DNA from: Dinghuibacter silviterrae
Lineage (GTDB): Bacteria; Bacteroidota; Bacteroidia; Chitinophagales; Chitinophagaceae
Length of the DNA: 64,000 nt
NCBI RefSeq assembly: GCF_004366355.1
Contig: NZ_SODV01000001.1
Coordinates: 1,984,001-2,048,000 of the forward strand
Reading direction: 5' to 3'
Part shown: piece after piece, positions 52,601-60,747 of the stretch
Layout of the letters: every line of letters starts with the position of its first letter
How positions within the stretch are numbered: position 1 is the first letter of the stretch
Translations under genes and position numbers: made by a program
Notes under the pieces: model-generated
Told to the model about the DNA's origin: nothing
What the model saw: the letters and a program-made list of their open reading frames with translations, nothing else
Databases searched by the model: none

Positions 52601-54139
52601 GACGATGGTCTTGTCGAAAACGGTATAGGTCAGCGGCTGGCCGTCCATACAGCGGTCCAGGGCTTCCTTTAGGGGGACACGGTCGATGTTGAGGGTGATC
52701 CGGCCCGCGAGACGGAGGCTGGCCATGTCGTAGACGAAAAAACATCCCGTCTGGCGGCTGATGGAGCTGAGCACGTCTTCTATGCGGACCCCTTTTACAT
52801 GAAGGGTTATGGGCACAGAAGGCTCCTGCGCGTATATGGTAGGGGTCCAGATCATGGTAAACATAAGGATAGTTAGTCTTGCAAGCATGCGCCAAGGCAT
52901 TACGATGATCCTCCTTTTGTCCAGGGTAAAGTGAATGCTGCCGGTGCCTTCGAGTACTTTCAGCACATACGTGAGGCTGCTGTCCCGGGGGACAATGCCT
53001 CCGAAGCTGCGTCCGCTGACGTCGCCCCGGTATTCGACGGTGACGTCATACCAGCGGGCAATGTCCCGCATGATGCTGGTGATGTTTCTGTTCAGGGGAA
53101 GCTCGTCGTTGGTCCATGCAATGGCGTCCCCCGTAGCGGGGAACACCCGGAGCGCACCGCTCCTGGTGGACTGGGCTTCCTGGCCTTTCTGTAAGGTACC
53201 GCTGGCCCCAGTGCCAGCGGTTACCTTAACAGAGCCATCCAGAACGGTAGTCTTGCAGATAGGTTCATCTTCATAGGCCAGCACGTCGAATCGAGTGCCG
53301 AGCACTTTTATGTCGGTGTTGGAATGTTCCGTGTGTACGATAAACGGTGCGTCGGGCCGCTGCGCTACGTTGAAGTAGCCTTCCCCGTCGAGGGACACTT
53401 CGCGTACATTCCCTTTGAAAGCCGCGGGAAAGCGCAATGATGAGGCAGCGTTGAGCCAGGCGATGGTTCCGTCGGGCAATTCCACTTTATAGGTGCCGCC
53501 TTTCGGCGTCGTTATCGTATTCAGGGCTAGGTTCCCGGGGGTGCCGGTTGCAGGCGTCCCTGCCGCATCATACCCCAGGAGGCCCTGTGCTTTTTTAAGA
53601 ATGTGCGTGCCCCCTTCCACGGCCACCCACCCCACCGGGAGTTCATCCAGGATGAACTGGTGACCATCCGACATCGTCAGCGTGGCGCGCGCGCTTCCCG
53701 GGCCGGGGCTCCCACTGCCCGGCGGGGCGGTGGGTAACCCGGGAGCGGCCACCGGCGCATGGACGGCAAGGGCGTGTTGCGACGCCTGTCGCTCCTTGCC
53801 GTACCAGAGGGCGGCGACCAGCGTTGCTGCCACCAGACTGGCGGCAATACCGGTCAGCCAGTACACCCTTACATGTCTTACCGGTGCATACCGGTCGGTT
53901 AAGCGTGTGGCTATTCTGGTTTCAAAGGCAACCTCCGCATCGGTAGCAGAGACATACTTATCTATATATCGTTCTACGGTTTCTTCGTCATCCCACTCGT
54001 CCACCAATTGCCGGTTTCCGGGTTTTTCCCCGAGCCAGGCCTCGAACTGGACAGCATCTTCACCGCTGAGCTGACGGTCTCTGTAAAGACGGATCAGCTC
54101 TGCAATCCTGAAGGCATGATGCACGCTTTGATTTTCCAT
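49643..54139 (-). CDS. FecR anti-sigma factor fused in frame to SusC/RagA receptor
   Basis: This is one open frame of 1498 codons. Residues 1-415 are a complete FecR protein: cytoplasmic part, one helix at 92-113, an Ala/Pro-rich stretch, a FecR domain at about 205-310, and the usual final motif RRIIVMP. Residue 416 is Trp (TGG) where FecR genes normally stop. The frame then runs through what looks like a SusC signal peptide (MLARLTILMFTMIW, ending YAQ) into STN, carboxypeptidase-like, plug (KDADATAIYGSRGAAGVILIT) and barrel domains. An AAAAGGAGG stretch lies nine bases before ATG 52900 (MPWRMLARL), so SusC may also start internally. It is either a genuine fusion or two overlapping products. 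The start MENQSVHHAF is the FecR start. Confidence 0.85.
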   Translation of the reverse strand: MENQSVHHAFRIAELIRLYRDRQLSGEDAVQFEAWLGEKPGNRQLVDEWDDEETVERYIDKYVSATDAEVAFETRIATRLTDRYAPVRHVRVYWLTGIAASLVAATLVAALWYGKERQASQHALAVHAPVAAPGLPTAPPGSGSPGPGSARATLTMSDGHQFILDELPVGWVAVEGGTHILKKAQGLLGYDAAGTPATGTPGNLALNTITTPKGGTYKVELPDGTIAWLNAASSLRFPAAFKGNVREVSLDGEGYFNVAQRPDAPFIVHTEHSNTDIKVLGTRFDVLAYEDEPICKTTVLDGSVKVTAGTGASGTLQKGQEAQSTRSGALRVFPATGDAIAWTNDELPLNRNITSIMRDIARWYDVTVEYRGDVSGRSFGGIVPRDSSLTYVLKVLEGTGSIHFTLDKRRIIVMPWRMLARLTILMFTMIWTPTIYAQEPSVPITLHVKGVRIEDVLSSISRQTGCFFVYDMASLRLAGRITLNIDRVPLKEALDRCMDGQPLTYTVFDKTIVIRAKTPPPPPRRLPMTVSGRVVNERREPVPGASVSIIGTIRGVFAGDDGVFSLNNVRVGDTLKVSCIGYETKDIPIHGGTPLDIMLHTFASVLDETVIIAYGTTTRRLNTGSVSKVTQQAIGLQPVADPLETLQGRVPGVLITASSGIPGSYYKVQVRGQSSILQGSDPLIVIDGVPFAPNNNPLNQLVSAANPLGNASQGGLSPLALINPGDIESIEILKDADATAIYGSRGAAGVILITTRKGRPGKAGFSLSAYTGAGAVTRTLPMMGTPAYLAMRRAAFAQDSVTPTAINAPDLLVWDTTRYTNFNKLLIGDWGATNDVQASLSAGSDQTQVLLSGNYHQQQSVFPAHLGDQRGGLYASINHHSLNKRFAADFTFNYTADHNACIAQDLTASVNLPPDYPALKNASNGFVWQDKGISFSVNPLAYLLDRYTAQSSNVLTHLQLSYQVVQGLSLKVSAGYNALQVNETGIVPIAAQNPATSPTGFAQFGTRHLSNWIAEPQAEYTTRLGKGRLQLLAGATWQGLTGTGYMISGYGYHDDALLGSTNGAAGLSSVNTSTAYRYEAAFGRLTYNLKDQYLLNLSARRDGSSRFGPGKQFAGFGAAGMAWIFTKTALHLPFLSYGKIRASYGITGNDQIGDYQYLDVWSSTPYPYLGSASLYPVRLYNPYYSWEINRKLEGALELGFLNDKILSTTAWYMDRGGNQLIRYGLPLQTGFSGITENFPALVENTGLEEELTTRNITTRQVQWSTTLNLTLPYNRLLSFPGIATSSYSNLQVGQPLSIVDGFLYNGVNSATGTYTFKDIDQSGQISYPGDYVKNIAHLAPTLFGGLSSSLHYRSWQLDALASFRLQKGPNYYYYYYNSGFLPGTLYNQPVAKGTVWTHPDEQATLQRYTAGYNAAAYTAGYDLANSSAAYSDASFLRLTNVSLSYTFAHLWGLDQVQLYVRAQNLLTLTRYMGADPETQNTFVLPPLKVMVGGIHCQL

Positions 54140-54195
54140 AGTACTATTAAAACGTAGGGTTGTTAAAAAGACACCATCATCCGGAAAAAAAAATT

Positions 54196-54801
54196 TCAGA
54201 GATGGTGTGCGCTGCATAGGGAAAGGAGGAGAAGCAGGGAGGACTTGTCCAGGAGATCCTTTCTTAAGATGTTGATGGCCCGTGCCTTGTAGTTCCTGAC
54301 GATCTTAGGGGACAGGTTCATTTCACGGGCGATGGCTTCGGTATCCATGCCCTGGGTACTGAGGTGCATGACCTTCCGGTACTGGCTGGGCAACAGGTCG
54401 ATGGAGGACATGATTTTGGCCATGAGTTCGGCCCGGACCACTTCGTTGAACTCGTCTTCCTGGAGACGATCCTGTTCGATGTGGACGAATTCTTTTTGGA
54501 ACGCCTTCTGTCCCTTGACTTTACGAAGATGGTCGACGCAGGCGTTCCGGGTGGCGGTATAGAGGAAGGCGCGGATGGAGGGCAAAGAAGAAAAGCCTTC
54601 CCGACGGCTCCACAGCTTTAGGAAGGCTTCCGAAACAATATCTTCCGATATATCCTGTTCAGGAATAAAACGGCTGGCAAAAAAGACCTGGGTTTTCCAA
54701 TGGAGTTGAAAAATGTGTTTCAGGGCCTGAGTATCCCCTTCCCTGAAATCCCTTAATAATACGTCCTCACCCGATGCACTTCTGTCGACGGTCGTCTGCA
54801 T
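54196..54801 (-). CDS. ECF-type sigma-70 factor (fusion locus)
   Basis: This 201-residue sigma factor has region 2 (about 25-95; ALKHIFQLHWKTQVFFASRFI, EDIVSEAFLKLWSRR, IRAFLYTATRNACVDHLRK) and region 4 (about 135-185; LLPSQYRKVMHLSTQGMDTEAIAREMNLSPKIVRNYKARAI). The tail is hydrophobic (SSLLLLLSLCSAHHL). It lies 56 bases before the FecR start and most likely drives the FecR-SusC-SusD operon. Confidence 0.93.
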   Translation of the reverse strand: MQTTVDRSASGEDVLLRDFREGDTQALKHIFQLHWKTQVFFASRFIPEQDISEDIVSEAFLKLWSRREGFSSLPSIRAFLYTATRNACVDHLRKVKGQKAFQKEFVHIEQDRLQEDEFNEVVRAELMAKIMSSIDLLPSQYRKVMHLSTQGMDTEAIAREMNLSPKIVRNYKARAINILRKDLLDKSSLLLLLSLCSAHHL

Positions 54802-54886
54802 ACTTTAATGTACACTAAATATCCTGTTCGGAAGGAATCCGTCATAGCCAAGAGGTGGAAATGAGTAAAATGAATAAAATGAACAA

Positions 54887-55705
54887 CTATTGCAGGAAAC
54901 GGTTCCTGAGTTGGGAAAGGGCCGAATCGTCCAGACCCAGTTGGTCATGCAGGTATGCGTCGATGGATCCATATTGGCTCCGGAGGGCCGCAAAGGTGGC
55001 GTCGAGGTACATCCCCTTGGCACTCAACATGTCCCGGGCTACCTGTTCGTTGATGTGCAACCCCTTTACCATGGACTGGATCATGCGTTCGTTGGCGTCT
55101 TTCCGGTAGACGTTGGTGGCCTCGTAGTCGGCCCGGATGACCGTATACGGCACGCCAAGGGCATAGAGCACAAGGGCGGCGCCGATGCCCGTCCGGTCCT
55201 TGCCGGCGGTGCAATGGAACAGTAGGGCGCTGGTATCCGGCAGGGTGAGGAGTTTGTCAAAAAATGGTTTGTAGCGGGCGGTCAGGTAGGTGGTGTTGGC
55301 ATAGAACGCGATCATCATGGAGTCGCCGCCGCTTTGCAAACCCACCAGTTGCCGCATCCATTTGTTGGTGCTGTCGCTGCCCGCGGGACAAAGAAGGTAA
55401 TCGGTCCCGGGGTTGATCTTGTCGGGTGCCTGTGCGCTTTCGGCCACGCCCCTCAGGTCCACGTCACAGCGGATGTGGAGGCTGTCCAGGGTGCGCAGGT
55501 CCCCGTCCGTGAGCTTACTGATATCCGCGGCGCGATAGAGGCTGCCCCATTTGACCAGCCGTCCGTCCGCCCCGGGGTATCCGCCCAGGTCGCGCACATT
55601 GACGGCCCCTTGCAAGGCGATGTGCCGGCGGGTGCTGTCGGCAACTTGTGCATGGACCGGTTGTACCAGCGCCAGCAGCGCGTATAGGAGAAATATTTTT
55701 TGCAT
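54887..55705 (-). CDS. secreted tyrosine/lipid phosphatase-like protein
   Basis: This 272-residue protein has a signal peptide (residues 1-20, ending PVHAQ). The protein-tyrosine-phosphatase-type fold of the Y_phosphatase3 family follows: NVRDLGGYPGADGR, the general-acid region, and the P-loop HCTAGKDRTG with nucleophile C165 and its Arg. Relatives dephosphorylate phosphotyrosine and phosphoinositides. Export places it in the periplasm or on the surface. It follows the SusD of the phnN-susC-susD operon across a terminator-like hairpin, so it may free phosphate from organophosphate substrates. Confidence 0.85.
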   Translation of the reverse strand: MQKIFLLYALLALVQPVHAQVADSTRRHIALQGAVNVRDLGGYPGADGRLVKWGSLYRAADISKLTDGDLRTLDSLHIRCDVDLRGVAESAQAPDKINPGTDYLLCPAGSDSTNKWMRQLVGLQSGGDSMMIAFYANTTYLTARYKPFFDKLLTLPDTSALLFHCTAGKDRTGIGAALVLYALGVPYTVIRADYEATNVYRKDANERMIQSMVKGLHINEQVARDMLSAKGMYLDATFAALRSQYGSIDAYLHDQLGLDDSALSQLRNRFLQ

Positions 55706-55717
55706 AGGAAAAATAAA

Positions 55718-55742
55718 GGGAGGAGGCGAACCGCCTCCTCCC
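55718..55742 (-). terminator. terminator after the phn-linked SusD
   Basis: GGGAGGAGGCG and CGCCTCCTCCC form a perfect 11-bp stem with a three-base loop. On the minus strand it is followed by TTTATTTTTCC. The phosphatase gene starts 12 bases further, so it is expressed by partial read-through or from its own signal. Confidence 0.75.
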
Positions 55743-55749
55743 GGTGATA

Positions 55750-57384
55750 TTATTTGATCAGCCACATGGGTTTGGTGATGTCGTCCGTACCTCCGTACTG
55801 AGACTGGATAGCCGACTGGTAATTCGTGGAATTATAGTTGGCCTCGTCCAGCGGATATTGCCAGCGCAGCGGAATCAGGTTGCCGCTGGAGGTGGTTCCG
55901 ATCCCGGGACCGCCTTGTCCAAAGGTGGGCACACCCGTCCGCCTCCAGTTGTAGAAGGCTTCCCAACCCGAATTCTGCCAGAAGGCCACGTATTTCTGGG
56001 TGAGGATTTGTTTCAGACCGGCGGCGTTGTCCCCGGCATAAACGACGTTGGGGTTGGCCAGGAAAGCAGTGACGTTGGCGGTCACCGAACCCAGGGAATT
56101 CCCGGCGCTGTCGGCCTCGGGGATCTGGACACCGTCGGCGAGTTTGTACATCGCCAGGGAAGCTGCAATCCCGTTGTTGTACCAGGTCAGACCGGAAACG
56201 CCCGACAACCAGCCCCTGTTGGCGGCCTCCGCAATGTTGAAACACAGCTCGGGATAACCGACGAGGATATACGGTTCCTCGGTGGCCCCGGTGGGGTCCG
56301 AATAGTACCGGGCGTAGTTGGTATACGAATATTGCCCGGCGACGGAATTGTTGTTGATGTCCCCTTCGCTGAGGTCGATGTCCGCACCGACATAAGCGGT
56401 AAAATCACCCAGGGCTTTGTGCTGCCCATAGAACTGGGCAGGGGCGGGCGAAGCGGCGATAAAGGTCCGGGGATCCTGGTCGGCCGTCGTAATGTTCAGG
56501 TAGGTATTACATACGTCCTCAAAGAAGTTATAGGGCGTATAGTTCGGGGAAATGGGGTACTTGTTGTACGCGGCGTTGTACTTGTACGTCATGTTGTCCG
56601 CGTTGGACGTCATGATCGGGTACTTTGTGGGATTGGTCACGATGGCCGCGAACTGTTGTGTGATATTCAGGTCGGCGTTGTCTGCGGCGCGTTTGCTGAG
56701 ACTGATCAGGACACGGAGTTTATAGGTGTTGATGACCTTTTGCCATTGGAGGTACGTCAGACCGTAAATGTCCCCGGTGGCGTCCATGGTGTTGTTCTGG
56801 TTGGCGGGGGTGACGACGGAGGCCATCAGCGTGTTGGCGGTGTCCAGCAGGGCCAGGCAATTCTTATAGACGTCGTGCTGGAGGTCGTACTTCGGCGTCG
56901 TGTTGTTGGCGTCCCCGGCTTCCGACATGGGGATGTCCCCCACGCGCTGGGTATACCAGATAAAGTTGTAGGCCCGGAAGAACTTCGCCAGGGCGCTGTA
57001 GTAGGTGGTCGTGGAACCGTATTGCTTGGCGACCTGTTGCTCCATCAGTTCGGTATACTTCAGGACGCTGTACATGGTTGCGGTGTTGGACCAGTTGTAG
57101 GAATTGTTCCCCCAGTAGTAGGCGAAGTTGGATACGAAGAACTGGTTCCAGCGTTGCACCTGGCTAAAAGGGATTTCGCTGGCGTTCCCGTTGACACCGT
57201 CCATGACACCGCCGCCGTTGTAGAGTTCGTTGGTGATGCGGTTGAGGATAAGGGAGGGCGGAACGGTGGTCGCGGTGCTCGCCACGTTGGGGTTGGACAG
57301 CAGGTCACCTTTCTGGCACCCGCTGAGACCCGCGCACGCCAATGCGAGCGCCAGGCCGGTATATGATAAGATGTTCTTTTTCAT
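55750..57384 (-). CDS. SusD-like (SusD_2 type) nutrient-binding lipoprotein, phn-linked
   Basis: This 544-residue lipoprotein (lipobox LSGC, Cys23) is of the SusD-like 2 type. The early segment LILNRITNELYNGGGVMDG, then YSALAKFFRAYNFIWYTQRVGDIPMSEAG, and the C-terminal KYVAFWQNSGWEAFYNWRRTGVPTF block are typical. It is the lid for the SusC gene 21 bases upstream. The operon begins with phnN, so its cargo may be an organophosphorus compound rather than a plain glycan. Confidence 0.92.
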   Translation of the reverse strand: MKKNILSYTGLALALACAGLSGCQKGDLLSNPNVASTATTVPPSLILNRITNELYNGGGVMDGVNGNASEIPFSQVQRWNQFFVSNFAYYWGNNSYNWSNTATMYSVLKYTELMEQQVAKQYGSTTTYYSALAKFFRAYNFIWYTQRVGDIPMSEAGDANNTTPKYDLQHDVYKNCLALLDTANTLMASVVTPANQNNTMDATGDIYGLTYLQWQKVINTYKLRVLISLSKRAADNADLNITQQFAAIVTNPTKYPIMTSNADNMTYKYNAAYNKYPISPNYTPYNFFEDVCNTYLNITTADQDPRTFIAASPAPAQFYGQHKALGDFTAYVGADIDLSEGDINNNSVAGQYSYTNYARYYSDPTGATEEPYILVGYPELCFNIAEAANRGWLSGVSGLTWYNNGIAASLAMYKLADGVQIPEADSAGNSLGSVTANVTAFLANPNVVYAGDNAAGLKQILTQKYVAFWQNSGWEAFYNWRRTGVPTFGQGGPGIGTTSSGNLIPLRWQYPLDEANYNSTNYQSAIQSQYGGTDDITKPMWLIK

Positions 57385-57405
57385 TTACAATGATTTTATA
57401 GGGGT

Positions 57406-60400
57406 TTAGAAACCAAGGTTGAGGTTGATCCCATACCGGCGTTGCGTGGGGGAAGACAACGTCACGTCACCCGAGGTACCCTGGGTGGAGTTGTCGGCTG
57501 CGTTGTAGCCGGCGGCATACTGGTCGATGTCGAAGTCCTTACGCTTGGCGAAATACAGGAGGTTCCTGCCGACCAGGGACACGGAGGCGGTCTTGATGAG
57601 GGTTTTGCCCAGGACTTTCTTCGGAATCATGTAGGCGATCTGTACTTCCCGAAGCTTGGCGTATGTCCTGGAGATCGTATAGAACTCGTCGAAGTTGGAC
57701 GCAAGGCCGTTCCCGGACAGGTAGTTCTGAACCGTGCTCGCGCCGGTGTTTTTGGCAAAAGTCAGTTGCTTGATGTTGGTGATGTTGCCGCCGCTAAAGC
57801 TGGGCGTACCGGCCGTAATGACCACGCCATCTCCTATATAGGAAGGCGTCGGTTTGGCCGCCCCGGCCTTTACACTTTCCCATTCTGCACGACGTGCGGC
57901 GCCCAGGGCGCCCTGGTCAGACTCGATGGCGGTACCGCCGTTCATCGCGTGGTACCAGACGTCGTCGTAGATCACACCGCCGACACGGCCGTCGAACTGG
58001 AAGCTCAGGCTAAAGCTCTTGTACGTAAAGCGGTTGTTGATACCCCAGGTATATTTGGGGTTCAGGTAACCCAGCAGCTTTTTGTCGCCGATGTCGGAGG
58101 GCGCCTGGAGCGGGTCCCCGTTGCCGGTTTGCGTGTTTTGTGCGTATTGATAGACGATGTTCCCGCTGCCGTCGCGTACGAAAGCGGTGCTGTAAAAGGC
58201 GTCCATCCGGTCCCCGACGTGGAAGTCGTGGTTGTTGATCACGATGTGGTTGAGGCTGCCGTAGACTTTCTTCAGGGTCTCCCTATACGTAGACCAGTTC
58301 AGGTTGACATCCCAGGTGAACTTCGCAGTCCGGATGGGCGTGAGGGCGAGGTCGGCTTCCCAGCCTTTTTTCAGGGTGGTGACCGCATTTACGTTCTGGG
58401 AAGTATACCCCGTGGAGGAGGCGACACCCAGCGGGAAAATCTGCGGGCCGTTCTTGGTCTGGAAATACGTGACGTCCAGGCCTACGCGGTGTCTGAACAT
58501 GCTCAGGTCAAGCCCTTCTTCAAAGGACTGTACGTCGTAGCTTTTGAGTTTGGGGTTGGCGATGTTGCTGGAATAAGACACGGCGGGTTCCCCGTTGTAA
58601 TAGGTCGTGATGGAGTACGCGCTTTGGTTGGCGTAGCTCGGGCCGTTATAAGACGAATACAGCTCGCTCCCGTAACCCAGCAACCCGCTGTTGAGCGTGG
58701 TCCCGTAGAGGGCGGAATAAGCAGACCCGATCTGGGAGGAGGTCAGCCCCCCTTTTACGTCGGCGTAGGAACCCCTCAGCTTCAACAGGTCGAAGGCCTT
58801 CGGCAATTTTACGTAATCCCCGATCGACGTGCTCAGCGACACGGACGGGTAGAAGAACGTATTGGTCCCGGAAGGTAAGGTGGAGAGGTGGTCGACGCGT
58901 CCGGTGGTGGACAGGTTGACATAGCTCTTGTACCCCAGGTCCACGGAATAGTAGGCGCTGTTCACCTGCATATTGGACCCGAAGTTATAGGCCAGTACCG
59001 GCAACTGCGAATTGGTAAAGCTGTATACCCCAGGTACGGACAGGTCTTTGGTGGTGGTAAAAGAAGAGTTGTACTTATAAGACCGTTCGTTGGCCCCGGC
59101 GTTCGCGCCGATGGTCCAGTCGCTGAACTTTTTGTTATAGCTCAACAGCACGTCCGTGTTGTTCTCCAAAAGCTTCCGGTCGTCTTCGCGGTAGTCTCCG
59201 TACCAACCGGGATAGTACCAGCTCAGGTATTGGTTCAGGATCGTACCGGCCGGTACCTTTTCCGTCCGGGTCTGGTCCCAGGTCGTGATCTGGGTGCGGA
59301 TCGAGGCGTTCAGCTCGGGGGTGATGTTGTAGGTGAGCTTGATATAGCCGTAGATGTCTGTTTTGTAGTGACCCCGCAGCCATTGGTAGGCCATGAAGTA
59401 GGGGTTGTTGCTCCGGCCGTAGTTCTCGTTGTACTGGGTAAGACCGGGGACGCCCATCGGGGCCTTATAATAATTCTTCAGGTCGCGGACGTCATAGTCG
59501 GCCGGTCCGTAAACGTTGAACATATAGACATAGCTGTTGGGACCGTAGTCTACGTCCGGAATGTTCGGTGTATACTGCTCGTTCAGGTTCAGGTTGGCGT
59601 GGAAACGGATCTTGGGGCTGACGGAGTAGGTGGTGTTGATGTTCAGGTTGTCCATGTTGAGCCCGGTGTTGGGCGCCTGTCCTTTCTGGTAGATGTGGGA
59701 GTAGGACATCCGGATGTCATAGTTGGACCCACCCGCGGAAGCGGAAACGTTGTTCGTGGACAGGATACCGGCTTGCAGGAAGTGCTGGAGGTTGTTGACG
59801 CCCCGGGCGGTATAGTTTGTTGCCGTACGCGTCCCGGTCGTGGGATCCCAGGGGCTGTCGTATTGTTTGATCTTCTGGCCCTCGAAGCGGGGGCCCCATA
59901 CGGCCAGACGCTGGCCATAGTCATACAACTGGTCCCCGTAAGAATACGTGAAGTTGGACCCGCGGCCATATTCGGTCTGGTCCTTGGGGATGACCGTGAA
60001 ACCCTTTTCGATCATGGTGCTGCTGTTAAAGCTGACCTGCCAGCCCCGGCTGTCCCGGCTGCCCCGTTTGGTGGTGATGACGATGGCGCCGTTTTGTCCC
60101 TGGAACCCGTAGAGCGCTGCAGCGTTGGGCCCTTTGAGGACGGTGGTCGACTCGATGTCGTCCGCGTTGACGTTCCAGGTATCGGAGTTGATGGGAATAC
60201 CGTCCACGACGATGAGGATGTCCTTGGTGCCCCTCATGACGATCTCGGGACGGCCGAGCAGTTCCGGTGAGGAACCGATCGTCAGACCGGATACTTTGCC
60301 TTCCAGGCTGTTGAAGACGTCCGGTTCCCTGGCCTTGATGAGGTCGTTCCCCTTGACGGTGGAGGTTGCGTACCCGATGGTCTTGGCTTCTTTGCTGATG

Positions 60401-60747
60401 CCAAGGGCGGTGACCACCACGTCCTGGAGTTGCTGACCCGAGGGGATCAGGGCAACGGATATGGAATTCCGGCCGGACAGCGGAATCTCCTGCGTGGTAA
60501 ACCCGACGTAGCTGACGACCAGCGTGACGTTCAGATTGCTTACCTCCAGGGAGAAGTTCCCGTCGACGTCCGTAAGGGTGCTGTGCTTGGTCCCTTTTTC
60601 GGTGACCGTGGCCCCGGCCAGGGGCGCACCCGAGGAAACGATTTTTCCGCCGACCCTAAGGTCCTGGGCGGAAACAGGACTGCCTGTTAACAGGCAGAGC
60701 AGCAGCGCCGTGAAAAGGGCTGCCGTGAGTGTCAATTTTTGACTCAT
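57406..60747 (-). CDS. SusC/RagA TonB-dependent receptor, phn-linked
   Basis: This 1113-residue outer-membrane importer has a signal peptide (to PVSAQ, ~28), a carboxypeptidase-like domain (LRVGGKIVSSGAPLAGATV, TDVDGNFSLEVS) and a plug with DVVVTALGISKEAKTIGYATS, GIPINSDTWNVNADDIESTTVLKGPNAAALYGFQG; the barrel runs to the C-terminus. It has no STN domain, so it is not under FecR control. Its ATG overlaps the phnN stop (ATGA), which strongly implies translational coupling to phnN. Confidence 0.94.
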   Translation of the reverse strand: MSQKLTLTAALFTALLLCLLTGSPVSAQDLRVGGKIVSSGAPLAGATVTEKGTKHSTLTDVDGNFSLEVSNLNVTLVVSYVGFTTQEIPLSGRNSISVALIPSGQQLQDVVVTALGISKEAKTIGYATSTVKGNDLIKAREPDVFNSLEGKVSGLTIGSSPELLGRPEIVMRGTKDILIVVDGIPINSDTWNVNADDIESTTVLKGPNAAALYGFQGQNGAIVITTKRGSRDSRGWQVSFNSSTMIEKGFTVIPKDQTEYGRGSNFTYSYGDQLYDYGQRLAVWGPRFEGQKIKQYDSPWDPTTGTRTATNYTARGVNNLQHFLQAGILSTNNVSASAGGSNYDIRMSYSHIYQKGQAPNTGLNMDNLNINTTYSVSPKIRFHANLNLNEQYTPNIPDVDYGPNSYVYMFNVYGPADYDVRDLKNYYKAPMGVPGLTQYNENYGRSNNPYFMAYQWLRGHYKTDIYGYIKLTYNITPELNASIRTQITTWDQTRTEKVPAGTILNQYLSWYYPGWYGDYREDDRKLLENNTDVLLSYNKKFSDWTIGANAGANERSYKYNSSFTTTKDLSVPGVYSFTNSQLPVLAYNFGSNMQVNSAYYSVDLGYKSYVNLSTTGRVDHLSTLPSGTNTFFYPSVSLSTSIGDYVKLPKAFDLLKLRGSYADVKGGLTSSQIGSAYSALYGTTLNSGLLGYGSELYSSYNGPSYANQSAYSITTYYNGEPAVSYSSNIANPKLKSYDVQSFEEGLDLSMFRHRVGLDVTYFQTKNGPQIFPLGVASSTGYTSQNVNAVTTLKKGWEADLALTPIRTAKFTWDVNLNWSTYRETLKKVYGSLNHIVINNHDFHVGDRMDAFYSTAFVRDGSGNIVYQYAQNTQTGNGDPLQAPSDIGDKKLLGYLNPKYTWGINNRFTYKSFSLSFQFDGRVGGVIYDDVWYHAMNGGTAIESDQGALGAARRAEWESVKAGAAKPTPSYIGDGVVITAGTPSFSGGNITNIKQLTFAKNTGASTVQNYLSGNGLASNFDEFYTISRTYAKLREVQIAYMIPKKVLGKTLIKTASVSLVGRNLLYFAKRKDFDIDQYAAGYNAADNSTQGTSGDVTLSSPTQRRYGINLNLGF

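Noticed and set aside
25696-54156. Shared TACGTTTT sequence upstream of both FecR genes as an ECF promoter
   Set aside because: Spacing to the start codon (62 versus 9 bases) and to the nearby TTAACA (8 versus 4 bases) differs, and the motif is only one base off the ordinary -7 box.
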